Shown in pieces: positions 16,208 through 24,061 of a stretch of DNA of 37,139 nucleotides. Each line of letters starts with the position of its first letter. The first letter of the stretch is position 1. A program made the translations under genes and the position numbers. Origin of the DNA: JANQLU01 sp964434955 (GTDB taxonomy: Bacteria; Planctomycetota; Planctomycetia; Pirellulales; Pirellulaceae). A model generated the notes under the pieces. That model made no database searches. It was not told the DNA's origin and was given only the letters and a program-made list of their open reading frames with translations. The stretch covers positions 1 through 37,139 of the forward strand of contig CAYSXI010000029.1 of assembly GCA_964434955.1 (NCBI GenBank). Reading direction: 5' to 3'.

Positions 16208-16552
16208 TCAAACGGTTCGGGGAACCGCTGAAGCGACTCGTCGGGGAAGTCGCGTTTTTTTATCAAGCCGACGCGCGACCGACCGTTCGACTCTTGAAGC
16301 CGCAATCGAAATCGCTTGGGTCAAAGATCGGTGCAACTCGGCGACGACCACGTCATCCAATTTCTTTAACCTCACGGTCAATCGGCATTTTTGATCCACG
16401 CCTCCGCGAGCGCCGTTCACATCGGAAACCGACAAGTCAACGCGAGAGATCTTTGGACCGAACTTGGAAAGGGCGGAAAGGATCTTGCTCTCGGCCCACT
16501 CGAATCCGCGTTGATCAAGCATTCGCTTTTTGTCGTGAATAAGGACTTTCAT
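16208..16552 (-). CDS. HPF/RaiA-like ribosome hibernation family protein
   Basis: 114 residues. The pattern of FGPKISRVDLSVSDVNGARGGVDQKCRLTVRL, then a helix and ARRLDKKTRLPRR, fits the S30EA/HPF beta-alpha-beta-beta-beta-alpha fold (conserved D-x-N-G-x-x-x-G and basic helix). Known members bind the 30S subunit decoding site and silence ribosomes. It has the length of short HPF without the long C-terminal dimerisation domain. It is monocistronic, with no terminator seen. The assignment rests on motif resemblance. Confidence 0.65.
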   Translation of the reverse strand: MKVLIHDKKRMLDQRGFEWAESKILSALSKFGPKISRVDLSVSDVNGARGGVDQKCRLTVRLKKLDDVVVAELHRSLTQAISIAASRVERSVARRLDKKTRLPRRVASAVPRTV

Positions 16553-16854
16553 TTTTGGTCTCCGGCGATCGAAATCATCAAATGGCGAAAACGCGATCCC
16601 TGGGTTTGGCGCTGACCAGGAGACTCGAAGAGTTTCTTGGCGCTGTCCGTCACTGTTCTAACCGCAAAACGGGGGACCAAATTCAATCGAAAATACAATC
16701 GCGAATGATTGAAAAAACAAATGCAATTTTGAATTTGCATTCGATAAAGAGATAAGAAATGTCCGACCGTTTTTGAATTAAGGCAGAATAGACGAGAAGG
16801 AACCGGGAAATCTCCGGGACCTTCCAAGCAAACGGGCGTTGCTCAAATCGTTGC
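16553..16854. other. 302-bp gap between HPF-like gene and purK
   Basis: No open frame here has a good start and protein-like content. The stretch holds the upstream region of the HPF-like gene and the 3' flank of purK. A short inverted repeat, ATGCAA/TTGCAT near 16722-16741, has no T-run and is not called. Confidence 0.5.
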
Positions 16855-18021
16855 CTACGACGATGCGACCGCGTCCAGGCGCAATCGCTTCCGAGAATCC
16901 AGGGCAATCTCAGATGCCAACTGGGCGGAAGCCGCCATCGCTGTAATGTGCCCCATTTTCCGGGCCGGCTGAGGAACTCCTTTGCCGTACAAGTGAAGCT
17001 TGACGTTCGGCAAGGAAGTGGCTTTCTGCCAATCGGGCTCACCGTCCGCCCATTCGCAGCCGAGGAGGTTCGCCATTGCCGCCGGTGTCAATTGCTCCGT
17101 CGAGCCAAGTGCCATTCCGCAGACGCAGCGAACGTGCTGCTCAAATTGATCCGTCATGTTGGCCTCGATCGTCAGGTGCCCCGAGTTGTGAGGCCTTGGA
17201 GCAATCTCGTTAACAAGAATTTGCGCGCCGCTCTTGAAGAACTCAACGGTCAGAACCCCCACCGAATCAAGCCGTTCCATCATTTGAGCAACATAACCGG
17301 ACGCTTCTTTTTCAATCGACTCTTCCAAGCCGGATGGCATGATCGAAAGATCCAGAATATGGTTCCTGTGATCATTTCGTATCGAGGGGTAAACCGTGAC
17401 TTCCCCGTTGGAACTTCGGGCACCGATCACGGAAAACTCGTAGTCATACTCGATGAATTTTTCGGCAATGGCGGTATCGGCTTGCAATTCGTCCCATGCC
17501 GCTTGGATTCCTCCAGGTTCGGTAACGACAACTTGCCCCTTGCCATCGTAGCCACCCGTCACGGTCTTAAGCACGAGTGGAAACATGGTTGCGTCCAGTT
17601 TCTCCAACTCATCCACAGAATCAATGATCGCGAATCGGCAAGTTGGAATGTCATTGTCCTGGAAAAACTGTTTCTCGTGCCGCCTGTTTTGCGAAACACG
17701 AAGCGTTTCCAACCCTGGGAACGCGGGAGCCCATTGGGAAACAAACTCGAGCGTTTTCACGGGAATGTTTTCGGTTTCGACCGTAACCACATCCACGTGC
17801 CGCGCAAATGATTCCAGCGCAACTTCGTCGTCGAAATCTGCCTCAACTTGCAAGTCGGAAACCTGGCCCGCCGGCGAGTCGTGTGTCGGACAAAAAATAT
17901 GGACGCGATAACCCATGTGCTTGGCGGCGATTGCCATCATTCGCCCCAATTGTCCGCTACCCAGGATCCCAATCGTTGCTCCCGGTGAGATCATGTCGCG
18001 ATTTGCTCGAGGACGACTCAT
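16855..18021 (-). CDS. purK: N5-carboxyaminoimidazole ribonucleotide synthase (PurK)
   Basis: 388 residues. The N-terminus ISPGATIGILGSGQLGRMMAIAAKHMGYRV is the typical PurK Rossmann-like start. An ATP-grasp domain follows with PLVLKTVTGGYDGKGQ and the metal-binding VEFF...LVNEIAPRPHNSGH block. It converts AIR, ATP and bicarbonate to N5-CAIR in purine synthesis. The start ATG overlaps the purE stop as ATGA, so purE and purK are translationally coupled. The open frame extends further upstream, but that part is the antisense-like shift of purE and is excluded. Confidence 0.95.
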   Translation of the reverse strand: MSRPRANRDMISPGATIGILGSGQLGRMMAIAAKHMGYRVHIFCPTHDSPAGQVSDLQVEADFDDEVALESFARHVDVVTVETENIPVKTLEFVSQWAPAFPGLETLRVSQNRRHEKQFFQDNDIPTCRFAIIDSVDELEKLDATMFPLVLKTVTGGYDGKGQVVVTEPGGIQAAWDELQADTAIAEKFIEYDYEFSVIGARSSNGEVTVYPSIRNDHRNHILDLSIMPSGLEESIEKEASGYVAQMMERLDSVGVLTVEFFKSGAQILVNEIAPRPHNSGHLTIEANMTDQFEQHVRCVCGMALGSTEQLTPAAMANLLGCEWADGEPDWQKATSLPNVKLHLYGKGVPQPARKMGHITAMAASAQLASEIALDSRKRLRLDAVASS

Positions 18022-18521
18022 AGATTCAAGTCCTCCATCACGGATTGGGTTTGCGATTCGCGAAACTCCCTGACGCGTTTTCGAAGATCCGGGTCCTGAT
18101 TCGCAAGAATTCGGGCTGCTAACAGTGCCGCATTTTTTGCACCCGCTTCGCCGATGGCCAGTGTGCCAACGGGTACGCCTCCCGGCATTTGAACAATCGA
18201 GAGCAGCGAATCGAGTCCATTCAGAGCTCGGCTTTTGACCGGAACCCCAAGGACAGGCAAATCCGTTAATGAAGCCACCATTCCCGGCAAGTGAGCGGCT
18301 CCGCCCGCTCCGGCAATGATGCATTGGATCCCGTTGCTCTCAGCCGTTTTCGCAAACTCAAACATCCACTCCGGGGTTCGATGCGCGGACACCACCATGC
18401 TTTTGTGAGAGATCTTGAATTGCTCCAACAAATCGGCTGCCGGCTTCATGGTGGGCCAGTCCGACCGACTGCCCATGATAATTGCCACCTGAGCAGTGTT
18501 TCCTTCATCGGCTTCTGGCAT
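18018..18521 (-). CDS. purE: N5-CAIR mutase (PurE, class I)
   Basis: About 167 residues. VAIIMGSRSDWPTMK, VSAHRTP with the catalytic His, IIAGAGGAAHLPGM and GVPVKSRALNGLDSLLSIVQMPGGVPVGT are all class I PurE hallmarks. It converts N5-CAIR to CAIR. The presence of purK next to it agrees with class I. A TTG at 18536 opens the frame, but ATG 18521 gives the usual short N-terminus; neither has a clear Shine-Dalgarno. Confidence 0.95.
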   Translation of the reverse strand: MPEADEGNTAQVAIIMGSRSDWPTMKPAADLLEQFKISHKSMVVSAHRTPEWMFEFAKTAESNGIQCIIAGAGGAAHLPGMVASLTDLPVLGVPVKSRALNGLDSLLSIVQMPGGVPVGTLAIGEAGAKNAALLAARILANQDPDLRKRVREFRESQTQSVMEDLNL

Positions 18522-18791
18522 TTCTTGGTTTTCCAAGGTTGAGAATGATTGGAATCAGTTTTTTGGGGTCAAGGTATGCGACCCCAGTATTGCATGAATC
18601 GAAACGACAACAAGATCCGAATTCGATTCGGAAAGGATTCGCCTTGCCAATCAATATACGAGAAAACAACCTATCGTTAACGCGGATAGAATCGGGAATT
18701 AACATTTATTTTCTCAATGCATTTCTTGAGATCTTGCCAGTTATTCTGCGGGTAATACGTTGTCAAAAATTCGGAACTAGGGGGCAGTTTT

Positions 18792-19700
18792 GTGGATTGG
18801 TTAAACTATCACCACCTTCTTTACTTCTGGACCGTGGCAAAGGAGGGAGGCGTTTCGCGAGCGGCGGAAGTCCTTCATTTGGCCCAACCCACTTTGAGCA
18901 GCCAAATCAGGAAACTGGAGAAGTCGATCGGCCATTCCTTGTTTGACCGTTCGAGTCGCTCGATGACATTAACGGAAACCGGCCAGTTGGTGTTTCGTTA
19001 TGCCGACGAAATCTTCGGGCTCGGTCGCGAGCTTTCGGACGTCCTAAATCAACGAACCGATTTTGGAAAAACCAAGTTCCTCGTCGGCGTCCAGGGCGCC
19101 TTGCCGAAATTGGTCGTGTACCAGCTTTTGAAGCCAGCCTTGGAGTCACCCGAACAGGAGTATCAAGTCGTTTGCTCAGAGGGCAAGATTGGTGAGTTAC
19201 TGGGCGAACTGGCTTTGCACCGTTTGGATGTCGTAATCGCCGACCGCCCCCTGACGCCCGATACGGGTGTCAAGGCATTCAATCACCTCCTCGGAAAGTG
19301 CGGGATCACCGTTTACGCGACTGCAAAAATGGCCCGCAAATTCCAAAACGGATTTCCCGCTTCGCTCAACCAGGCACCGATGTTGCTGCCCACTCAAAAC
19401 ACATCCCTTCGCCGTTTGCTCGAACAGTGGTTTGATGAACAGGACATCCACCCGATCATCGCGCACGAGTTCGAAGATAGCGCGGTCCTGAAAGTTTTTG
19501 GCCAAGCCGGGCACGGGCTGTTCGTTACCCCGACCGCGGTGGAAGAAGAAGTCTGTCGGCAATACTCCGTCAAAGTTGTCGGCCGGATCCCCGAAGTCGT
19601 CGAGCGTTTTTATGCGATTTCAATCGAAAGGCGAATCAAGCATCCGGCCGTTCGAAAGATTTCCGACGCCGCACGCCACAATCTGTTCGAGAATTCTTGA
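18792..19700 (+). CDS. LysR-family regulator, NhaR-like
   Basis: 302 residues starting with GTG after a purine-rich GGGGGCAG. The winged helix-turn-helix spans residues 1-60 (LNYHHLLYFWTVAKEGGVSRAAEVLHLAQPTLSSQIRKLE). This first stretch is very close to NhaR, the activator of the Na+/H+ antiporter gene and of stress genes in enterobacteria. The effector domain follows. It is divergent from purE across 270 bp, but a role in purine control is not implied. No nhaA lies nearby. Confidence 0.85.
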   Translation: MDWLNYHHLLYFWTVAKEGGVSRAAEVLHLAQPTLSSQIRKLEKSIGHSLFDRSSRSMTLTETGQLVFRYADEIFGLGRELSDVLNQRTDFGKTKFLVGVQGALPKLVVYQLLKPALESPEQEYQVVCSEGKIGELLGELALHRLDVVIADRPLTPDTGVKAFNHLLGKCGITVYATAKMARKFQNGFPASLNQAPMLLPTQNTSLRRLLEQWFDEQDIHPIIAHEFEDSAVLKVFGQAGHGLFVTPTAVEEEVCRQYSVKVVGRIPEVVERFYAISIERRIKHPAVRKISDAARHNLFENS

Positions 19701-19904
19701 ATGGCCCCGTTTCCCGAACGTTCTTCGAAAACCGAGAGCTTGTTGATCGAGTCAACCCCGTCGCGATGGTTTCGGCTTCTCGTTTTATGTTTCCAAAGAA
19801 CTCGGTGATTTGGGCGTCGGATTGGTTGAAATCCCGATCGAAATCAATGAAGCTATCCTGATTGGATTGGTCTAAAAAGTGAATGAACGAGCTTGCGGGC
19901 GAGC

Positions 19905-20252
19905 ATGATTGAATTCGATAGCAGACGAACAGAAAACGGTACGCTTGTCATTCGATTGAGTGGCAAACTTGATGAAAGCGCCGCCAATTATCTTTTTCAT
20001 TGTGTTGAAGGCGAGATCAACGACGGAAACACGAATGTCGTCATCAACTGCGCCGATCTCGGTTACATTTCGAGCTTTGGGCTCGCGTCGTTGGTGCGCG
20101 CACGAAACAAGATCCTCAAAAATGGTGGAAAAGTCTGTATGGCCGAGGTTCAATCGGTCATTTCAGAACTGTTGAATGTGGTCAATTTTGACCGAATTTT
20201 TGACATCTATCCGCTCGAACGCGACGCCATTTGGGAACTGGAAACCAAGTAG
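19905..20252 (+). CDS. STAS-domain protein, anti-sigma factor antagonist-like
   Basis: 115 residues forming one STAS domain: VIRLSGKLDESAANYLF, NVVINCADLGYISSFGLASLVRARNKI and GKVCMAEVQSVISELLNVVNFDRIFDIYP. The ISSFGL position corresponds to the phosphorylatable Ser of SpoIIAA/RsbV proteins (D-x-S-G-L-type). It may switch a partner kinase or anti-sigma factor, but none is encoded next to it. ATG 19905 is preferred over the in-frame TTG at 19893; neither has a strong ribosome binding site. Confidence 0.8.
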   Translation: MIEFDSRRTENGTLVIRLSGKLDESAANYLFHCVEGEINDGNTNVVINCADLGYISSFGLASLVRARNKILKNGGKVCMAEVQSVISELLNVVNFDRIFDIYPLERDAIWELETK

Positions 20253-20260
20253 ATTGCGCG

Positions 20261-20297
20261 GATGTTGCGCGAGGAAGGCGGATGTTGCGCGAGGAAG
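20261..20297. repeat. Two-copy 20-bp tandem repeat
   Basis: GATGTTGCGCGAGGAAG occurs at 20261-20277 and again at 20281-20297 (period 20) just after the STAS stop. Confidence 0.7.
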
Positions 20298-20407
20298 AGG
20301 GTGCCAGGTTTTGGGTTCCAGCACGCGTTTCCCATTTGATACGCATGTTCAACGTGGAACCACTCGCTTGCGCTTCGTGCTTGTATGGCTGAATCGCCGT
20401 TGAAGCT

Positions 20408-20568
20408 CAAACTCAAGCGCTCCTTGCAAACTCAAGCGCTCCTTGCAAACACATGCGACCCTTGGATCCAACTCCAGCGACCTTGGATCCAACTCCAGCG
20501 ACCTTGTTCCAACATCAGCGCCCTTGTTCCCAAGAACAGCGACCCTGTTCCCAACTCAAGCGTCGCTC
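20408..20568. repeat. Degenerate 19-21-bp tandem repeat array (8 units)
   Basis: Eight units can be read: two identical CAAACTCAAGCGCTCCTTG units (20408-20445), one variant, two identical GATCCAACTCCAGCGACCTTG units (20465-20506) and three further variants. The common core is CAACTCCAGCG-nCC-TTG. The array lies in a noncoding gap between convergent genes. Adjacent units are often identical, suggesting slippage or local duplication. It has no CRISPR architecture, because there are no unique spacers. Confidence 0.8.
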
Positions 20569-20597
20569 CAAATCGGATGGTGCCCATTGGATTCAAA

Positions 20598-21767
20598 TTA
20601 GTCGCGTGGGATTTCGATATGGCCATCCGATATCATCGCGCGAGCCCTTTGCGCGATTCGCCCCATGGACTCACGTTGCCTGGAATCCAGCACCGATTGA
20701 TCAACGAGTCGCAACTGTTCCAAAGCCCGGCGCGGCGCATTTTCTTTTTGCAAAACCAACTGGGCCAAGTTGATTCGTAAACTGGATGTCCAAGAATCGT
20801 TTGGATTGGAAAACTGTTCAAGAAAAAAATGCGAAGCCTCGCCAAACATTTCCCATTGCTGACTCTTCTGGGCTTGCTGAATCAACTCCTTCGCGCGCTG
20901 ACGAACTTTGGAATTGTGTTTTTGGATTCGATTGGCGGACTGGATCTGGGCAAAAGCCAAATCGAGCTGCCGCGCCTTCAAGTAATGATCGGCCGAATGA
21001 ATGTGCTTATAGAAATTTTCCTTGGCGACTTCCTGGGTCAAACGCTTTTGATCCATCGCTTCCTGGGCCTGCCGAAAGCCAACGGTCTTCTCCTTCTTGC
21101 CCGTCGATTCCTCGAGAATGGTTCGCACATCCAAGCCTTCGCAGTCGACCCAACGATTGAATAAAAATACGACTCCAACCACCAAGCCGATCACGGCCCC
21201 CATGATGTGCAAAAGCGGCGTTGCCATCGCAAATTTCATCAACATCGCGAGGCCGAAATCCCAGAGAAAATAGAAAGCCGCAAAGATCAGCGTGGGCACT
21301 TCGATCCAGCCAACGTAACGCCCGTAGAAAAAGAAATAGAAACAGTGGACATTGGTTCGCGCGGCCCAGAGCCCAGCGAGCATCATGATTCCATAGATGG
21401 CGCTCGAGGCACCCATGGATCCATTATCCGCCGGCGCGAACAACATCAATCCTTGTTCCAACGCACATTGGCTGACCCCAATTCCCAGGTAGAGAAGTGG
21501 AAACAGGATCGGTCCGCAACGCCCCTCCACGACATGGCCAAACAGCCAAAGAAAAACCATGTTGCCGACCAGGTGGCCAATGTCGCCATGCGTGAACATC
21601 GACGAGACCCATTGAAACGGGTAAAGGCCTTGGCCGTGATAGAGCGTCAACCAGCCTTCGGGCATCATGGGCTGGCAGCAAAAGACGATGACGTTGATTG
21701 CAATCAATCCGAACGTCGCGATGGGCCAATGCCGCATCGGCGCGTCGGAGAGCAGCGGTATGAACAT
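20598..21767 (-). CDS. Rhomboid-family intramembrane serine protease with long cytoplasmic tail
   Basis: 389 residues. The membrane domain covers about 1-215: first helix WPIATFGLIAINVIVF, the HGDIGHLVGNMVFLWLFG motif (HxxxxHxxxN of rhomboids) and GASSAIYG with the catalytic Ser. A later helix with LLHIMGAVIGLVVG carries the catalytic His. The usual GxSG reads GASS, so the Gly after the nucleophile is replaced. Residues 220-389 are soluble and helical, TPR-like (DHYLKARQLDLAFAQIQSAN). The dyad is intact, so activity is likely. It stands alone and convergent with the STAS gene. Confidence 0.88.
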   Translation of the reverse strand: MFIPLLSDAPMRHWPIATFGLIAINVIVFCCQPMMPEGWLTLYHGQGLYPFQWVSSMFTHGDIGHLVGNMVFLWLFGHVVEGRCGPILFPLLYLGIGVSQCALEQGLMLFAPADNGSMGASSAIYGIMMLAGLWAARTNVHCFYFFFYGRYVGWIEVPTLIFAAFYFLWDFGLAMLMKFAMATPLLHIMGAVIGLVVGVVFLFNRWVDCEGLDVRTILEESTGKKEKTVGFRQAQEAMDQKRLTQEVAKENFYKHIHSADHYLKARQLDLAFAQIQSANRIQKHNSKVRQRAKELIQQAQKSQQWEMFGEASHFFLEQFSNPNDSWTSSLRINLAQLVLQKENAPRRALEQLRLVDQSVLDSRQRESMGRIAQRARAMISDGHIEIPRD

Positions 21768-21874
21768 GATCCCCGGAATGTTTTATTGACGAAGCAGTTA
21801 GAAGCGTTTCGTCGCCGGACCAGGATTATTGGGGAAATTCCACGAAGATGTTCGGGTTTGTTTTCCGGCGCAAC

Positions 21875-21904
21875 AAAAAGGCCACCGCTTGGGTGGCCTT
21901 TTTT
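21875..21904 (-). terminator. Bidirectional-looking intrinsic terminator
   Basis: AAAAAGGCCACC and GGTGGCCTTTTTT form a strong hairpin around a short loop at 21875-21904. It follows the stop of the minus-strand lipoprotein gene at 21924 and separates it from the rhomboid gene. Confidence 0.85.
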
Positions 21905-21923
21905 GCGTATCAATTTCGAGGAC

Positions 21924-22424
21924 TTACTTGGATCGATTGAAAATCATCATCCGGGGTCCCTGCTGTTCTCTGGTTGGTTCAACACGTACTTTGTCGTCGG
22001 ATTCAAACTTGACGACTGCTTCGCCAAGATCTCCTTCTACGTTCACCAAAAGGTGATCGCCCTTATCCTCGGCCGTGTACTTTTGCTCGTCCTTTTGCTC
22101 TTGCCCGCCCATCGTCATCGTGCGGATCGCTTTGCCATCGGCGGTAAATTCCATCTTCATTTTCATTTGGGCCATCATCTTGCCAGTTGCGTCGATACCC
22201 TTTTTCTCTTCGTCCGTCTTGGCTTCACCTTTTGCGGCTTCCAAAGTTGCATCGAGATCAAGTTCCCAGCTGCCGACCAGCAGTTCCATGTTGGTTTTTT
22301 TGGCGGCTTTATTGTCTTTGTCCTTCTTATCGTCTTTGTCATCGCCTCCGCCACAGCCGATCATTCCAGCTGCCAACAGGGCCATGCACATTGCCAATGC
22401 CGTGTAACCTGATTGTTTTTTCAT
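21924..22424 (-). CDS. Secreted lipoprotein, Lipocalin-like small domain
   Basis: 166 residues. A lipoprotein signal is clear: MKKQSGYTALAMCMALLAAG followed by lipobox MIGC. An Asp/Lys-rich linker (GGGDDKDDKKDKDNKAAKK) leads to a small beta domain beginning ELLVGSWELDLD and containing MEFTADGKAIRTMTM, of the type found in many planctomycete lipoproteins. Function unknown. It lies 44 nt downstream of a second lipoprotein of the same plan, probably in one transcript, and ends before a strong terminator. Confidence 0.75.
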   Translation of the reverse strand: MKKQSGYTALAMCMALLAAGMIGCGGGDDKDDKKDKDNKAAKKTNMELLVGSWELDLDATLEAAKGEAKTDEEKKGIDATGKMMAQMKMKMEFTADGKAIRTMTMGGQEQKDEQKYTAEDKGDHLLVNVEGDLGEAVVKFESDDKVRVEPTREQQGPRMMIFNRSK

Positions 22425-22468
22425 TTGCGAGTACTCCCGAAGTGGTTTTGAGTAAAAGTTGAAAGTGT

Positions 22469-22951
22469 TTATTTCGAATCGTTTTCTTCCAAACGGTCCA
22501 ACACGAATGATTCGGCGATCCCTGTCGCTGGATCATCGGACTCCATCTTGAGCTGGCGGTCGTCGATCAGCGTAATCTTCCAGGTTCTGGATTTCCCGTC
22601 TTGAGTAATGATGAGATCGGCCGTTTGATCCTTGATGTTTTCTAATTCATAGGACCATTCGTTTGGTTTGAAATTCCCGACCATCAAACCCGATTTACCG
22701 GTCCCATCGGCAAGGAAGTAATATTTCTTGGTCCACTTAAGCTGCGTGATCATTTGGGCACCGGCCTTTTCCTGATCGTTCCTGGCCTTTGCCATCTTCA
22801 AGCGGGCATAGTCTTTCGAGTTCAGCTCCCATTGCCCGACGATCTTTTCTTCCAGGTTGGGCCCAGCCGATTGGTTGCACCCGGCAAACCCAATCGCCAA
22901 AACCAAAAAGACCAGCAATACCGGCTGAGAAAGAAAAAAAGGTTTTTGCAT
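22469..22951 (-). CDS. Secreted lipoprotein, paralogous plan
   Basis: 160 residues from ATG 22951; the open frame continues upstream, but residue 47 starts a proper lipoprotein signal: MQKPFFLSQPVLLVFLVLAI with lipobox GFAGC. The mature domain starts KIVGQWELNSKD and continues with YYFLADGTGKSG and ITLIDDRQLKMES, parallel to the downstream lipoprotein (VGSWELD, FTADGKA). Function unknown; probably in the same operon. Confidence 0.72.
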   Translation of the reverse strand: MQKPFFLSQPVLLVFLVLAIGFAGCNQSAGPNLEEKIVGQWELNSKDYARLKMAKARNDQEKAGAQMITQLKWTKKYYFLADGTGKSGLMVGNFKPNEWSYELENIKDQTADLIITQDGKSRTWKITLIDDRQLKMESDDPATGIAESFVLDRLEENDSK

Positions 22952-23169
22952 CGAAACAAGCCTCGGCGAGTGCTCAACGAAAATTGAACCGATCACGTGG
23001 ACAGGATCCAATTCCCAGAAACGATTCGACCCGGTTTTCAATACGGCCTGATTCACGTAACTAGTAATTAGATCGCTATTTCGACGCAAAAACCATCGGG
23101 GAGGTCATTACATATATCCCCTAAGCACGTCAAATATTTCAGCCAACGCCAAAAAAAATCAAAAATAGT

Positions 23170-23859
23170 CTAGGCAACTGGCTCAATGCACTCGGGCGTA
23201 TTGTTCGCCACCTTGTTGACGAACGTGGAAACGGGCGTCGTTAGCATTTGATCCGAGGAATACTGTTTCAGTTGGCCCTCCAATGCTTGCGTGTCCTGAA
23301 ACTCCGGATCCAGCCACATCTCGTATTGTTCTTCTTCCAGGATCACGGGCATCCGGTCATGAAGCGGCTGCATGATCTCGTTGGCTTCGGTCGTGATAAC
23401 GGTACAGGTTTCGGTGTACTCTTCGTCCTTCCCCCAAGTCTCCCAAAGCCCGGCAAAACAAAAGGGCCCGCCGTGTTTCATCGTGATATAGAAAGGTTGC
23501 TTTGATCCATCGTCCAACTTTTGCCATTCGTAGAATCCGTCGGCAACGACGAGGCAACGTTTTTTCTTGAAAGCGGAGCGAAAGCTGGGTTTGGTCGCCA
23601 CCGTTTCACCACGTGCATTCAGCATTCGACTTCCGATTTTCAGGTCCTTGGCCCAAAAAGGCACCAATCCCCACCGGAGTTCAGCGAACTCCAATTCACC
23701 CGGTTTTCTTTGCCGTGCCGTTAGCACATTTTGCGTGGGAGCCACGTTGTAACTTGTCGCAATTGACTCAGGAGCGTCAAACGCAAGCGTCTTTTGCAGC
23801 GTTGTAAACAAGTCAGCGACTGATTTTGGTGGCGATTTGAGAGTGAATCTTCCACACAT
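23170..23859 (-). CDS. SRAP-domain protein (YedK/HMCES family)
   Basis: 229 residues. MCGRF exposes Cys2, the residue that crosslinks to abasic sites in single-stranded DNA. SYNVAPTQ, the ARGETVATKPSFRSAF block, CLVVADGFYEW and HDRMPVIL are the conserved SRAP elements, including the active Asn, Glu and His. It protects abasic sites in single-stranded DNA by forming a thiazolidine adduct. It is a single gene, divergent from the large lipoprotein gene. Confidence 0.93.
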   Translation of the reverse strand: MCGRFTLKSPPKSVADLFTTLQKTLAFDAPESIATSYNVAPTQNVLTARQRKPGELEFAELRWGLVPFWAKDLKIGSRMLNARGETVATKPSFRSAFKKKRCLVVADGFYEWQKLDDGSKQPFYITMKHGGPFCFAGLWETWGKDEEYTETCTVITTEANEIMQPLHDRMPVILEEEQYEMWLDPEFQDTQALEGQLKQYSSDQMLTTPVSTFVNKVANNTPECIEPVA

Positions 23860-24061
23860 TTCAAGATCCCGGGATTGTCAAAAATTGCGTCAAAATACTG
23901 GAATACGAAGCTCGCCGCAGGACCCAGATTCGTAGAATCAGATGTTAGCAGAAAACAGGCTGCCAATTGCAGAGGATTTTCGTTCCTGCGAAAATGGTTG
24001 GAACGCGAACAAGGGAATGTGTAAACAAGGGAATGTGTTGAGGTGCTCCCCGGATAGAAAC

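Noticed and set aside
16549..16827. 92-codon minus-strand open frame
   Set aside because: No ribosome binding site, no protein family resemblance and low-complexity composition in a noncoding gap.
18022..18324. N-terminal extension of PurK
   Set aside because: It overlaps purE in another frame; PurK begins at 18021 with a standard N-terminus and ATGA coupling.
20408..20568. CRISPR array
   Set aside because: Units follow each other directly with no unique spacers and no cas genes nearby.
21207..22412. Plus-strand open frame of 401 codons
   Set aside because: It is antisense to the rhomboid and lipoprotein genes and crosses a strong terminator; composition is His/Arg-rich without domains.
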